From Pampus argenteus (lineage: Eukaryota > Chordata > Actinopteri > Scombriformes > Stromateidae), in the NCBI GenBank assembly GCA_036937835.1, contig CM072861.1:8549501-8613500 (forward strand): a stretch of DNA of 64,000 nucleotides, read 5' to 3'. The translations under genes and the position numbers were made by a program. Every line of letters begins with the position of its first letter. The stretch's first letter is position 1. Below, piece after piece: positions 12,849-27,300 of this stretch. A model generated the notes under the pieces. It worked only from the letters and a program-made list of their open reading frames with translations, had not been told where the DNA came from and ran no database searches.

Positions 12849-15252
12849 GTTATATATATATTTTTTAAGTAATTAAATAATGCATTCAAGTGGGACTGTG
12901 GTAGTCTAGAAAATGTTTTTTCTTTTTTTCATTTGAGCAACGTACAGTTGCTTGTGAGGCTTTAAAATAGATTCTCACAGCAACAGGGAATTTCATACAC
13001 ATCATCCAAGCCACAAACAGGTGAGTGTGGTCAACAAAGGTCAACAGCAGAGCCTGTGTGCAGAGGAATAAATCAGTCCTTTCAGTCTTTCAACATTAAT
13101 ATCATCAGGTAAAACATACAGCAATATGACTTTTTTCCCTCTTGACTTGAGATGGTTTCGTATATGCTGAGAACAGCAAACAACGTCGGTGTTTGTGTTA
13201 CCAAGAGAAAATCTCATTACGTAAATACAATCTCGTTGGGAGAATACAATAATAAGCATTCTTTTCTTCATTATTAAAAAAAAACAAAAACAAACATATT
13301 TTGCAGCTATATGGGTTTTCCGTGACAGCAGTGATATTTCTTAAACACAGGCTTAAGGTTTTATGCAGCAGCTCCGGAAGAATGTTAATATTCAGGTCAG
13401 ATAAAAAAGTAACTCCCCGTTTCCGGCCACAGCTGTAATTTTTACGCCGCAAAGTAACGCTGGATCTCCCAGCTGAGGCTGAGGTTGGCTGACTTCGCTT
13501 ACATTCATGATTGCCGTCTGTAACATGTCTTTAAAAGACCATTTGGGATGGAATTATTTTATGCTGGATTATTTTTACATTCTACTTGGGCTTTTTGTCA
13601 TGTTGGACACACTGACTGTAGCTGACTCCTTCATTTTCCAATCCTTTTCTCGACAATTTATTGCTTTCTGCTCTGCTTTCAATGTAATAAGAGTGGGCAT
13701 CTGCCTTCAAGTCTGCCCGGTTTAATATATAGAGACAAATTGCATTACCTCAGTACTGAGAGCTGTGTAAACAGCCAAGATGGCCACCGTGTCATTACAG
13801 GGACTTTCCTTTGTAAAGAAAGTGCACAGCTGTTGATTTGTGGTACAAGCCTGGTAAAGGCCTGGTAAAGGCTCTGGTATACCTATGATTAGAAAAATAT
13901 GGCCGCTACTTCTCCTTCAGCAATAGAATGATTATTAAATAATAAAACTTCTTCCCACCTAAATGAATTTCCCACACTTACACTGGTATCTTCTGAAAAC
14001 TTTCTGCTGCAAATACAAGTGATTTTACATTTCTGGTTCATTAGGAATAAATAGAAGGAAATATTGCAACTTTAGCTTCAGCAGCAACAGAGAACATGAA
14101 ACTTGACACAAACTTCCTCTGTTAAAATAATGCATGCATACCCCTTTGGTCCCTATGGAGTGTGAAATGATTCATAAGTTCATTATTGGGCTCTACAAAT
14201 TGATTGTCAAAACTCCACAACAACACAACATGGATATGCTGTACATCATCAGGATGTGTCATGCTGTAATTATAGGCCTACACTCCAGTATAATCATGTT
14301 TGCATTTCTTCCCCCGTTTACAATGTTACAATGAAAATGAGACTACTGAACCTTCTCTTGAACTTGCCTTTAAAATCAACAATCCTTATTGGCAATAAAG
14401 ACAACAGAAGCTGACTTATCACAGCAGTTAGATCCTCTACACGGCAAGTGTAACCTATGGGGGTTACAATGAAACAACACACCCAATAAACATGGTCTGC
14501 ATAGCTTTACTGTAACTCTGTAATGCACAACTATAAATACACCTTAAGGGGAAAAAATGTGTCTTTTGAAAAATAGCACATAATCATTCAAAACTTTAAA
14601 GGATTCAGTTTAGTAAAAACTTGGCTCTAGTTTTGTAGTTTTGGCAATCATTGCGACACTCTACTCGTCGTTTCTGAGATCGGAAAGAATTGCAACATCG
14701 CTACAACGAGTCGGACAAGGCAAAAAAACGCGAGCGATCAAACAATCAGACGGATTGTAAACATGCCAACAGTTTAGCCACATTTTCTAAACCACTTTAT
14801 TTTAAAGTAAAAACACAAGTGAACGCGCACAGATGAAGAGATGAAGAAAAAACCAGTACAAATACCATACAGGGCCTAACAGGATGCAGACACCAAGCCT
14901 TAGCATCCATCAATTAAAGAAAAAGAAAAAAAGTGAAGCGGAGCAGAAGATAATAATAAATCACAACAAGTCCAACTAAATGGCTCCTGATGCCAAAGTC
15001 AAATTCAGTCATTGAAACATGGAGAAGGGAGGTGGGCTCTATGAAGAGGGGTGTTTTTCTTCTTCTCTCACTGTAGGGGAAAAAAAAAGGAGGCTCAGGA
15101 CATGCTGGCATCCCACGAAACACTGAAAAGGGGGCGGCTGGTGTAGGCGTTGGTGGGGTGCATTTTTTGTTTTGTTTTTTTCTCCCCTTCCTCTAACTCC
15201 ACACTGCCTCGCTGCTGTCAACACCGCCCCTTCCGTGGGCTGGGAGGTGGTC

Positions 15253-15254
<2 letters not shown>

Positions 15255-15289
<35 letters not shown>
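15255..15289. repeat. (GT)n microsatellite
   Basis: A pure GT run of about 17 units, followed by a G-rich patch. Confidence 0.95.
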
Positions 15290-15291
<2 letters not shown>

Positions 15292-18200
15292 GTGGGGGGC
15301 TCTTGTTGGAGCCGAACAGAGTGGAACCTCTTGCATTGTCTCCCTTCGTGCACCCCACTCGCTCGCTGCCTCACCCCCCTGTCTCCCTCCCTCCTTTCTC
15401 CTGGGACAAAGAATGCCCTGAATGCCTGGCGTCTCCTGCAGTGTCAAATAACTACGGGATAGGTGGAGTGGCACAAGGGCCCGGGAAGAAGAGGAAGAAG
15501 AGGAAGAAGAGGAAGATGAAGAATCAAGGAAAGTTATAGCTGAGTTCATCATTATTTCTTAGGTTTTCTATTTTTATATCTATGTCTGTCTGTCCAATAT
15601 CAACATTATCATTACTTTAACACCAAATCACACCGAAACAGATGGATAGATGCTCCAGGTAAGGAGGGCAGTAAACTTTTTTTTTTTTTTTTTTTTTTAA
15701 TTTTGGATGAACTGCCCCTTTAAACAAACCTATGCTGTCATTTCTCTGGTGAGAACCGTTGTTATTTGCTCCATCACAAGACACAAGACTTTTGAGGTTT
15801 GTTTTACTAGTTAGGAAGCAAAACTTAATAAATGCATGCAGATCAGTATTATTTATTATTATTTACTATTTCCCACAGTTTAGATTTGAACATGTCAAGC
15901 TACAGTAATCCGCTTGAAGTCTGATTGATGATGAGAGCGTATAGTTCCATAGTTTTAATTTCATGCAGCGACATGAGATCCAATAATTTATGAGATACTG
16001 ATTTGTTTCCTGCACTAAACAGCTCTGAATTGTTTACTGGCAACGCTTAAACTCGTATTTCACTTGTCGCTGAAAACATATCCCAAAATAGTCTTACGAA
16101 ACTAGTAGTGCGGTTTTCAAATGATGTCCCATGAGGTTTACATTCACATCCACAAACACACACATAGCTCTGTATTTCACATGGCACACACCCACTTAAA
16201 CACACTGCAGCCCTATCATGAATGTAATGGGTGACTGTGCTAATTGCTGCAGCGCTCCGAAAGTATCAAGAACAACGCGGCCTCACAACCACATGAAATC
16301 ATCCGATTCCGCAAGCAGCGCGTACAAAAAAGAGACCATCCATCAAGCTGTCATACTAACCTCGTTCTCTTCCAAAGGTAGGAAGTGAAATTCACTCTCA
16401 CACTGCGAGGAGAATGACTTCATCCCGAAAAGCACACCATCCATTACAGGACCACAGTTCAGAAAACACGATGTCAAGCTTGAATTGAATAATTTGGTTT
16501 GATGTCATCCCGTCTGTTCACCGGACAAGCTGGACTTACCGCATCAGGAGAAACTTGAAGAGAGAACAATGAATTTGATGTTCAGACTGGCCAAAGTTAC
16601 TGGTACTTTTTTGTATCTGCCAGTGTGGGAAAACACTCACTCCATCTGGTGCTGTACACACATCAAAACAAAAGGCAAGAAATATTTGGACGCAACATCT
16701 GAACAAGCTCTGATTCAAATTCCTTTTTTCTTTTTTTTTTACATGCATATAATCACATAAATCTATCCATGAGATTGTTCACTGTTTTCACAGTATCTGT
16801 ATATTCACTACAGTCAAAAGTACCAAATCATTTGAGTCCAACCAGATCTAGTCTGACAAAAAAAAAAAAAAAGACACCATTAGTTGGATTATGGGAAATG
16901 ATCAAGCATTTTTACCGCATATTAGAAACTAAAATAAGAATATATCAGCCTCTGCAGCATCAATTTCCACCGTTCTTTTTAAAATATGTCCCTCACAAGT
17001 CACTTAACTTTATGGCAGTGCAATATAGTTGCTGGAGTCACCCACTAATAGCAAACTGATGATATGCGGTGTCTTATGTTTGGGAACAAAGCCCATCTCA
17101 CTTTATTGTATTGTATAATAAGAGATTTTATTGCACGGTGAGTTTTATTTAAGTAATATAGTTTCTGTCTCATTCAGGTTCTGAAATAAAGTAGCATAAA
17201 AAAAACTCATAAACATGTGTAATCATATTAATGAAAAGAGATTGTGGTCTTTTATCATGTAAGAAATAAATTATAGTCCAGTATATATATGCACATGTAA
17301 TCCTATTCTCATCAAATAATGATATGTGTGTCATGTAATAGGAGTTTTGATGCTCTATGAAAAAAATGTATAAATATTTATAAAAAACACATTTCTAAAC
17401 ATTATGGAGTATTTATATTTTTTTCCTCTCTAGATACTGCTTTTAAACAACACAGATCTTTGCCTTGCGTATAAAATGTAAAGTGATTCAAGGTTTTTGC
17501 CAGAGCTTTAAACATGTCAAGGACCACCAGGTGGCGACGTACAGATTTCCCTGCTTTTGGTGCCATTTGGCAGGATACCACCAACAGTGGCTTACCAGCA
17601 GAGATACGATGAAAGTTTGGCTTAGTGCTGATCGCTGGCAAGATGTGCAACTACTTAGCAAATGGTCCGTTCTACAGAGGAAAACTGCAGTAACTATGCC
17701 ACAGCGTGACGTTGCAACTTTTTATTTTTTTTCATGGTCAAATAAATTTCTTTCATCTGTTGATCAAAACCGTGGTGGGTTTCAGATATGAGGAGGCTGT
17801 ATAGAAAGATTTGATTTGGTTTCAAAGGGTTTTGTGGATAAAGTCTGTGCAAACGCATTCTCTAAACCAAGGAGGTCGGATTGCTGAGTTCACCAGAGAG
17901 ATATTCTGCAGAAAGACAGCAAGTTTACTTAAACAAAATGACAACTTAAACAAAAAAAAAAAAATCTATTTCTTTAAAATATTAAGATTGTTTAAACTGA
18001 ATACATGTTTAATAAACACATTGCATATCATTTTAATCATACAAAAACAATCAACGAAAGAAAAGAACATTTCATGAAAAGTGAAGCAAAAAGCAGCTGC
18101 AGTAACAGACTCAATGACGGACATATGGATGCAGCAGACACATGGTGTTTGTATTGAGAAATAATCGGACTGCGCTTTTTTTCTCCTCTTGCTGACATGA

Positions 18201-18336
18201 GATATGATCTGCAGGATGAAGAGGAAAAGCAGAAGGAATGGTTGAGAGCCAGAAATTAAATGTGCATGTGTGCGCGTACAGAGTGACATAGAGTCCCACA
18301 GTTTATGAGGTTTTGTCCCACTTTCTAATCAGACTG

Positions 18337-18341
<5 letters not shown>

Positions 18342-18388
<47 letters not shown>
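18342..18388. repeat. (AT)n microsatellite
   Basis: A pure AT run of about 23 units in intergenic sequence. Confidence 0.95.
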
Positions 18389-18392
<4 letters not shown>

Positions 18393-21300
18393 ATCAGGGA
18401 ATTTTACCTCAGGCCCTGTGCTTTACTGTCGGCTTATCAAATACACACAAGTAGTTAAATGAAATGACTGCAAAGTGCACTTTGAACTCAGCCCCTGGCA
18501 GAGGTCCCATTCAAGCAGAAATGTAAAAGTTCCTGTCCTTGGTGGGGCCCCCTGTTCGGGGGGTGTCCCCATAAAAAGACTTATAGCTGGTTACAGCAGC
18601 TTGGAAAGAAGCCCATAGATGGCCCAACAAGCCTCGACCAGCATTATTTCCTACCGGCCTCTTTGTTTGGTGAAGCCTTTTTTTGGCAGGGTTCCTATTG
18701 CAGCGCTCGACTTCCCATTGAGAAAACAAGCCCCCCTCCCTAACTCCACCCCCACCCCACCCCACCAGCCTTTAACACCGCCCCACAACCGACACCAAGC
18801 ATGGCACTCGCAATTCAGCTCCGAGCTGCAAACCTCAGCTTATGGCCTCGTTGTTTTCTTTAACAAATTAGTCAAAAGCTTGTTTATTTAGTTTTAATTC
18901 GTTTCACTTTTTTACAGCATCAAATAAAACCCCACTTCATATAAACTGCATATTTATCATTAATGCTTTTAACACCCCCCACCACCCCCAGGAGTCATCA
19001 GTGTAAATAAAATACCACCTCCTGCTTATTGTTTTCACTGCTTTTTTATGAATGGGCAGAGCAATCAAAGTTCACTATTGTTTTATTACGGTGGGTAATT
19101 TATCAGTGTTCCAAGAGTTAATGGTTTCCTTGCCTGTCTAAAAAGCTTGTAAATAACTGGGGTGCTTAATGAAGTTTGAGCACAACTTATAGTTAACTGA
19201 TAATATAAAGTTGCACTCTATTGCCATACAAATTACATTAAAAGAGTTCTGTAAACAATTATATTCAATCAGGTTTATTCATCCCTCATGAACATTTCGA
19301 AGCAGAAATGACTCTTGGACGTTGGACAGAGTCATTTGAAGTAAATGAGCCGCAGGGTTAAAACAGGTTGGCATGGGTTCGGCACGTCAGTCACAGTCCA
19401 CAAGCAGAGCACAGTAGCACCTTTCCATGTAGCCCCGCCGCCTGTCAGCAGCAGCATTAAACTATTACACAAGTGTGGAAACCGCCCCCATGACTGGCCC
19501 ACACCGGCACACATCCGCTCAGGGATATATACCATAATTATCCCCCCACTTCATACTCATCTCCCCTGGCAACTGCAATCATACAACCCAAATAGCTTGG
19601 GCTAATTCATTACTTTGGTGGAGGGAAGTTGGCTGCCTGTAATGACACCAATTGCCCTGACCTAAACGCTGTAATAGGACCTCTCGGTACACTGGCGAGG
19701 AAATGGCTGCAATTGAGGCTCTTCCACTTCCTAGCAACCGAGGCTTGGGCCTACAATTTGAAGGGGGAAATGCTTTGCATTACCTGTGCCCCGCAGCTTG
19801 AAATGCAGCCTAATGAAGGCGAAATTGTACGAATTAAGCAGACTTCAGGGGGAGGCAACAAACAGAAAAGTGGAAGCATGTGTGTCAAATGGGTTTTCTC
19901 GTTAATTCGGTGGCCGACCGGAATTTGCCTGGTCGCGCAATCAGCAAAGACCAGAGGGGAAACAAACACAAGCTGTCTGTTTGGTCCATACTGGACACAG
20001 AAGCAGAGAGGAGAAGGAGGAAAGGAAAGGTGGTGAAGGGTGTGTGTGTGGGGGGGGGCTCTCACTATAGTTCCAAAGAGTAGAGTTCAATATTTAACAG
20101 CAAACTGTAAGGCTTAGGGTTTCGCAAGACTGACCTGGGTCAAATAATATTAGCAAATACTGTTTATGATGTGTTATATACTGCTTAGGTGCCAGATGGA
20201 GAGGGTGCACAAAGCTGGACAATACAAGGAGTGAAAGTTCAAGTGAATGTTTCTAAAACTGTCAAGATAAAACAGTATAAACTGCTTCCAACAGAGACTC
20301 CAAACAGACTAAATGTACAACTGCACTAAGAGTGAGATGTTCTTTTTACCACGTGAATGCTTTTAAAGGGTTGTTTTGCCTAAATTGCAAAAACCCACAG
20401 GAATCTCATTTATCTGTTGCGGCGTGATTTTATAGTTTCTGGCTTGATCTGCTGATCTTTTGAGCCAATACAACAGAGGTGAACGGAATCCTGATTGTGG
20501 TGCTGACATGAAGAAAATGACATTTTAATAATTCATCACTATATTTTCTTCCTGGATACAGTGAGTAATACACAAACATCACGTATTTGTTGGAACTAGT
20601 TTCTATCACTATGAAAACAGAGAAAAAGTGTTTTTGTTATTGTGTTTTGGGTGAACCAATCCTTTAAGCCTCAAGTCCCTTCTCAATCCTTAAATTTAGA
20701 TTTTTGCAAAATGTTGGAAGGAGTTTGATAATACTTTTGCATTAGATTAATACCCAATATATTCAGGTTTACTAGTTTTAAAACCACCTATAATTGAATA
20801 CTTTGAAATAAACCAATAGAGCAGATCCAGCTTCGTAAAAACCAATGCAAAACAGCATCGGTATACTCAAATAGTACAGCCCCAGCATGAAAACTAAACT
20901 CTGTTCAGCAGCTGTATGTGCATTGAACACTGACATGTTATCCCCGCTCAACATTACCTCAACAAACTCCACAAAACACGAATTGGCCTCATTTTAGTGC
21001 TGGATCCCATCCGCACGCTCCTATTGGTTGGCCTTCCATAAAAGCAAAAGAAATGCTCTTTCTACTGGCTTGTCTCTTGGAAAACCTACCTGTGGGATGA
21101 GGTATGGATCCAGGCGTTTGATTGGTTGGGAGATAATGTTATCTGGCTGATCTTCAGTCAGGCAGGATGAGGCCAAGAGCCCGACGGGGCCAGTAAAGCG
21201 TTCCAAAGATGGACTGGTGAGCAGATGGAGAGCAGGAGAGTTCATCTTTCTCCCTGTAGTCCAGGTGGAGGTCCAGGTAGTCTCACCCTACCAAAACCTG

Positions 21301-24300
21301 CAAAGGTAACAGTAACTATGAAATCAATACAGCTTGAAATTGCATTATTAATTAACCTGCTCTGTGACTAGCCTAAACAAACACCTGTTCTTAAGCACAA
21401 GCACTTTAGACATGCTTGTAGAGACAGTAAACCAACATTAACAGGGCCAGAACCTTCTTTTAATGAAATGCATTCATAAACACAAACATAAACATGAACA
21501 CAATTTTTAAAAATAAGTCACAAACATCAAATCAAATCTATTTTCAAATTATTTTAGAGCTCACTTGTAACCATGGGTGCAGCCATTCCCAAAAAACTGC
21601 TTCTGAAATGTTGAAAACTGCAATAAACCAGGAAGCTTTAAATGTCTGGAATCAATTTCTTGTCCATTTTGCACTCAGCATGTGTAACTATTATTATAAA
21701 CTAAAAACACATCACTAAGGGAAAAAATGAGGATGGACAAAGACTTTAAGATATTGTGCACCACATTCCTCAGGGAACAAGCTTGTTGAGCTTACACAAA
21801 CTGAATAATATCCTTCATTACCCAACTGTCCGGAGTGTTTGAGGACATCTGGTGACTTCATGTTTGCACAGTAAATGTGGGAAAAATATAGTTGTGCATT
21901 TACATTTCTAATGTGAATTACAGTTTCAAAAGATTCTCACTTCCTGAATGTGTCGCATTTCCTGTCGAAACAGGATGTTGGGGAGTGGGACATAACCCGG
22001 CAAGAGATTGATCTGAACTGTAAACCAATGGGATGTGAGTTGAGAAGAGAAAAGATGCTTGATTGGTTGAGATTCTTTGTTGGGAGTAGTTTCAATTTCA
22101 TGGGATCACTTTTTTTGTAGTATTTAGTAGTATTTAATGCTTTATTTAACAGGGGAAACATACATTAATACGTTCTTTATTTCTTTTCTCCCACCTGTGA
22201 AATTCTTTTACACTACTGTTGTAAACTACTGTAAAGTGATAAAGTATTAGCACTTATTCAAAAGGCTCATTTTTAAAATCTGAAATCTCTGTATTAGCAG
22301 CCTACAAGTATATATATATAAGTATTTACGTTTGGCAAGTTACATTTTGTGAGAGTTTTTTTGTAGGACAAAGATATTATGTTTTCTATCAACATAATGA
22401 CAAAATATGTAATTAATGTCTGCAAACCAGCCACTGTTAATATTTTGCTAATTTCCCTCTTTAATATCTCCTCCCAAAATGAAAATCAATACCTCCATTC
22501 TGTTGCCTTTACTCAAGCATTTCCTTTTTTTTAATTTTTAACTGAAACCCTGATTTTAATCTTCATCATGTGTTTAGCAGACTAAGCTTAACCACACCTG
22601 GTACAAGGGTCATACAAAGTTGTTGCAAAGTTAGCTGTTTTGGGTTGTTTTGGGTTTTTTTTACATTTTAGAAAACATATGCTCATTGTGTGTGAAAAAA
22701 GAGGACTTATTTAGGATATTTTCTTTATTTTTTTTGTTTGTTTGTTTTATTAGTTATTAATTAGATATTTTCTTGAAAAACAATACAGATAATTCTTATT
22801 AGTCTTGTACAACTCATGGTAATGTGCAGCATACTGTGAATATGCACCTAGAAAGTTAGAAACAAAGGGAAATGGAGGTGATTGGATTAAACTTTGTATT
22901 GCAGTGTTTCTCTTTTGTATTTTCCATCTGCAGGCGTGAGTGTTTTGTGCCACTCAGAGAAGTGGGTCAGCGCAGCAGAGGAGCCCACCACCAGTCACTT
23001 TTTGGCCGCTTCAAGTCACGTCACATAAACAATGGCACTTCATGGGGAGAGGCTCGTCTTCCTTCCTGCCTGGCTTCCTGTCGATCGTTCTGCCTGACTT
23101 GGCAAACTCAATGTGTCTTACCCCCCCTCGCCCCCCGCTCCTCCTCCTACACCCCCTTTAACCCTCCACCCCATCACCCATTCCTCTCCCAGCAGACATC
23201 CCTCCCTCTTGAATCAGACAACCAAGTTGGTCAAAACTGAGGAGAGGAAGCAAAAAAAGGGGGATGACAAAGAAGAAATGATAAATGACAACAAAGCTAC
23301 AAGAGGTTTCTGTGGAAGTGGAACATACCAAGTCAACAAGCAGGATCCATTGACATGTAGATAGCGGTGGCAGCAGGGTGTGAAGGTATTAAATGTACTG
23401 TTTGGCACCTACAGTGCACTAAACTTTTAACCCCGCCCACGACCTCCAGCTCCTTTCTCATGCAGACCCTTCTGACCAGATTGATGATAGCGGTGCACTT
23501 CCTCTGCAGGGAGCGCGACCTTTGGTTGAATAATAGCTGACTGTTGATTAGCCTGTCTCATTACCATTCAAGGGTAGTTGTCACTGTTGGAGCTTCCAGT
23601 CTGGAATATGATGAATTGCAAAAACCATTAAATACAGCATGAGGTGAAAATGTAGACATTAAGGAGTAGGAAATCATCCTTCACAGGAGGGAAACTAAAA
23701 AAGCGCCAAGTTTCAGTTGGGTGCAACTTTAATTTTATGTATTGATAATTTTATTTTATATTTAATATTCTAACTAATATCTTTAGGAAAAACAAACACA
23801 AAGACATTTTCCTGTCAGAATTTAAAAAAAAATACAAATAGTCGCAATGAACAATACAGTTCAATCCATGACCTTTGCAAGTTTGTTATTCACTTTTAGG
23901 GGCTGTAAACTCTTACAGTGTTTATGGGGTGTACTTCCTGAGGATGTAAGATACCCTTATCTGTTTTATAGACCTATTTAGGTCAATACAAGATCAACAT
24001 GTCTGGTACAAAGTCTGAGAAGAGCAGCAACCTTTAGCATGATGAGTTACAATTTCACCTAATCAAGACAATTTATTGCCATTTTAAGGACATCTTGACA
24101 ATTTCTGTTATCTTTAACTTGGATTGGCGATAGCGGGGGGAAAGAAAAGTCATAAAGTCCAAAGAATACCTGAGAGCATCAGGAATGACATCATCAGTCT
24201 GCACGCCCTCAGACGGGAGGGGGGGAAGCTGAAGAGCACTTGCAGGGGAAGACAGGCGGTCATTTGTGTCTCCGTTTAGTGTTTGAGCTCTTCAGAATCT

Positions 24301-27300
24301 TCACCTGTCGATAACGTTCAATCATGAAAAGCCTTTTGTGAAGCAAAATGTCGCCCGTCTGCCTCTCCGTCTCCTGTCATTGTCTCTTTTCTCAATTTGT
24401 TTCGACGTCTCTCTACCCTTATCTACACAACACTGGGTTGTTATTGACATTTGTAGGAATTTACTTTAGACTTTAAATGTGCACTCTAGAAATATTTATT
24501 GCAAGTTTAGAGTCAATTTGAAGCTTGATGTTCAGGAGTTTATAAAATATTATGAATCCAAGTATTAGTAGAATGATCTATTTTTTTTTTTTTTCATTGT
24601 CTTTTTGTTATATTTAATTGCCAGCGAGTTTCCAGAGTCGTGGTTTGATTGACGTCGTCATTGGTGCACGTCAACGTTTTTTTCCTGTTTCCTGTATAAA
24701 ACAATGGAGTATGCTTTGACCAGTGTGTTTTTCCTCTTTTACTGCCCTCTGTGATTTAAATAAAAGCTCTATCCCCTGTCCTGAACAACATACAAAGAAC
24801 CTCATTCTTCAATCATCATGACATGCAACCAATAGTACAGAGTGCAAAGGTCAGAGTCATAGTGTCCTGGCATCAGTTGCAACAAAATATTTCCCTTTTT
24901 TTAACAATCTTTGCATGAGAGTAAAGAGTGCTGGGAAAAGATGCAGATAAAAACACAAGCGGAGACACATAGAGGGGATTTTTCTATTTAACTGTTGGCG
25001 TCCAGCCGGCCTTAAATAAGAACTCTTTGAAAGTTGCACCTGTATAGCATGGTGGGGGTAAGTCTGGAGGCTTGATGTGGGCGCAGTGTGCTCTCTAACC
25101 CCTCAGGAAAGGAAAGAATTAAAGGGGGCCTTTGTTGTCTACACTAGCTACACCTCATATATATTTTAAAGGCGCAAATACAAGAGAGCAGCCTGACTCG
25201 CCCACCCTTTCAAAAATCAACCTTGGCGGAACATCTCTGATATTCCTGTAAAGACAAATTGAGCATTTGATTGTAGCCAAATATGGAGTCGGTTATGAGC
25301 GTGTGCGTCGCTGTACCGTCGTAAAGATGAGGCACTTCCAGACAGCTGGTTTCACTTTTTCGTCCACTCTCTCTTCCTCTCTCGCTTTCCTTTTGTACGA
25401 ACAAAGTGTTCCTCTTTTGATTCATCCTGAGTAATGGTGTGAGATTCACAGGGCAGCTGAAGTTTCCTTTCAACTTCTCACACGGCCTCCACAGCTGGCT
25501 GTGTCCAGAGCAGGACCCTGGAACAGATGCAGACAAAAAGCTATAGGCCTCTGCGTGACAGATATATATATACATATATATATGTTTTTTTCCATCTGCC
25601 TTCCATTGGCTGTTGGGCCTGTTGGAGTTGAAACTGGATGAGCAGCAATAAACATCATTGTAAATGTAGGTATTAACAACAGTTTGGTGGAAGTCCACAG
25701 TGACTCCACTGCATCCATTTGTAGCATCAGTGTCACCACCCACCAAGCACCAAATGCTGCTCGGTCTGTGCATTTAATAAATGAATACAACCTTTGCCTG
25801 TTTTCAAATGTTGTTTCTTCAGATCATAAACTTGCTGTCAATAAACTCCTGATTATGTGCCTGTTGCTCAAGCAGATGCGTCCAAAATGTTTTCTTTTTT
25901 ATACTTAACAAATTAGAAAACTACACTCTACTATTAAATATATACCATAAACTAACAAATATTAGTAGTGAATTACAGTAATGTAAGTTTTTACATATAT
26001 GTTGCAGAACATGAAAACAATTGTATTTTTCTCTTAAAATATATCATATATTATAATAAACTATGAATATGTTTTTGCAATAAACATAGAAATTGCAAAA
26101 TGATCTATATATATATATATATATGTATATTTCAAAAGCGTCACAGTGTTCTCAGTGTAAAATGTGAACCATACCTTAAAGAAATGTTGCAAGAAGATAA
26201 ACATGTGTCCTAAAAATATTGCTGCAAAACCTCCTGCTCAGTCAAAAAGGCCTCGATGAAACCTTTTTTATCTGCTGATTTACTCTCTAAAATCTGGCGA
26301 GATCAGACAATCCTGCACAGTAGTCTACAACAACAAGTTTGGGTTGCAAGAAAAACTACTTTGGAAATCTGGGTTCACTGAGACAGTTTGGAAACCGCTG
26401 AAGCGTTGTATCTGTTCCACAGGATGGGGTGCAGGATTGCGTATCTGCATTATAGAACAATGAATATATATAATAGCCAACATCCAGCTTTACTTCTCTA
26501 CACTGAAACTCCTTTGAGTGGCAAATAGCAGCCTTCAGATCTCAGCAACTTAACACATGCACACAAACCACTCTGACCTGAGCAGTGATGTGGAAAAGAA
26601 AATCTCCCAGGTGGTATATCAGCATTTCTGTATACTCCCTCAGAGCCTGCACACATCCTACAAGGTGCCAATCATGCCATAGTTGACCATGTCGGAGCCT
26701 TACCAGGAGCTGTGATTGACAGGTCTGTTTCTATGAAGAGGTGTGGTCTCCAAGAGTCAAGCTGGGTTGTATTATGGTGGGACATACTTAATAAGATCTA
26801 CAGCAGGGAGAGTGGCTGCCCTTAAGGTCCAATTTCCCCTTTAGCATAATACCGCCATTGAACGAGACGGAGATAGAATCGCACCTCTTGCAGAGTTTGA
26901 AATTGAAATGTTAAAGACCAGGGCGAGTGGGAATAGAAATGATCAAAATCTAGTGGGGGTTTTTTTTATGTGAGTAATGAAGCAAAATACTGCCAGAGAA
27001 CAGCAACCCTGTGGTTGTCAGTTTGGAAACAATTTTCTTTTTTTTTTTTTTTTCTCCTTCACATTTGGTGCATTTGTTTTCAACCCCCCCACCCCACACA
27101 TACACACACACACACCCGTATCTGTTTTTACTTGTTGCTTTCACTTTTAAAGCACCCCTCAAAACTGCACAAGAACAGTCCCAGTTTCAAAGACCTGGAA
27201 GAACAAACGCATAAAATAAAAAAAAAGATGAAAAGGAGATTCAATGATCCAACCCTGTAATTCCTCAACACATTTCTAGAACCCTGTGCTTGAGCGTAAG

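Larger units (their letters stand above)
12849..21089. other. Intergenic, no recognised gene; possible regulatory island at 19.3-19.9 kb
   Basis: This contains AT and GT microsatellites and several T or A tracts. Unique sequence of more even base composition at 16200-16400, 18500-18870 and above all 19340-19990 stands out from the AT-rich surroundings and may be conserved non-coding DNA. No ORF has a recognisable domain. Confidence 0.6.

Noticed and set aside
14681..14692. Short resemblance to a sequencing-adapter start (AGATCGGAA)
   Set aside because: Only nine bases match and the continuation differs, so this is chance rather than contamination.
15150..15552. Overlapping ORFs on both strands with poly-Cys/Val and poly-Ser runs
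   Set aside because: They are products of a GT repeat and a GAAGAG purine repeat, with no family resemblance.
25210..25773. 187-codon minus-strand ORF, second longest in the window
   Set aside because: It reads through an ATATAT microsatellite (as YMYIYI), shows no domain, and overlaps a second ORF of similar quality in another frame.
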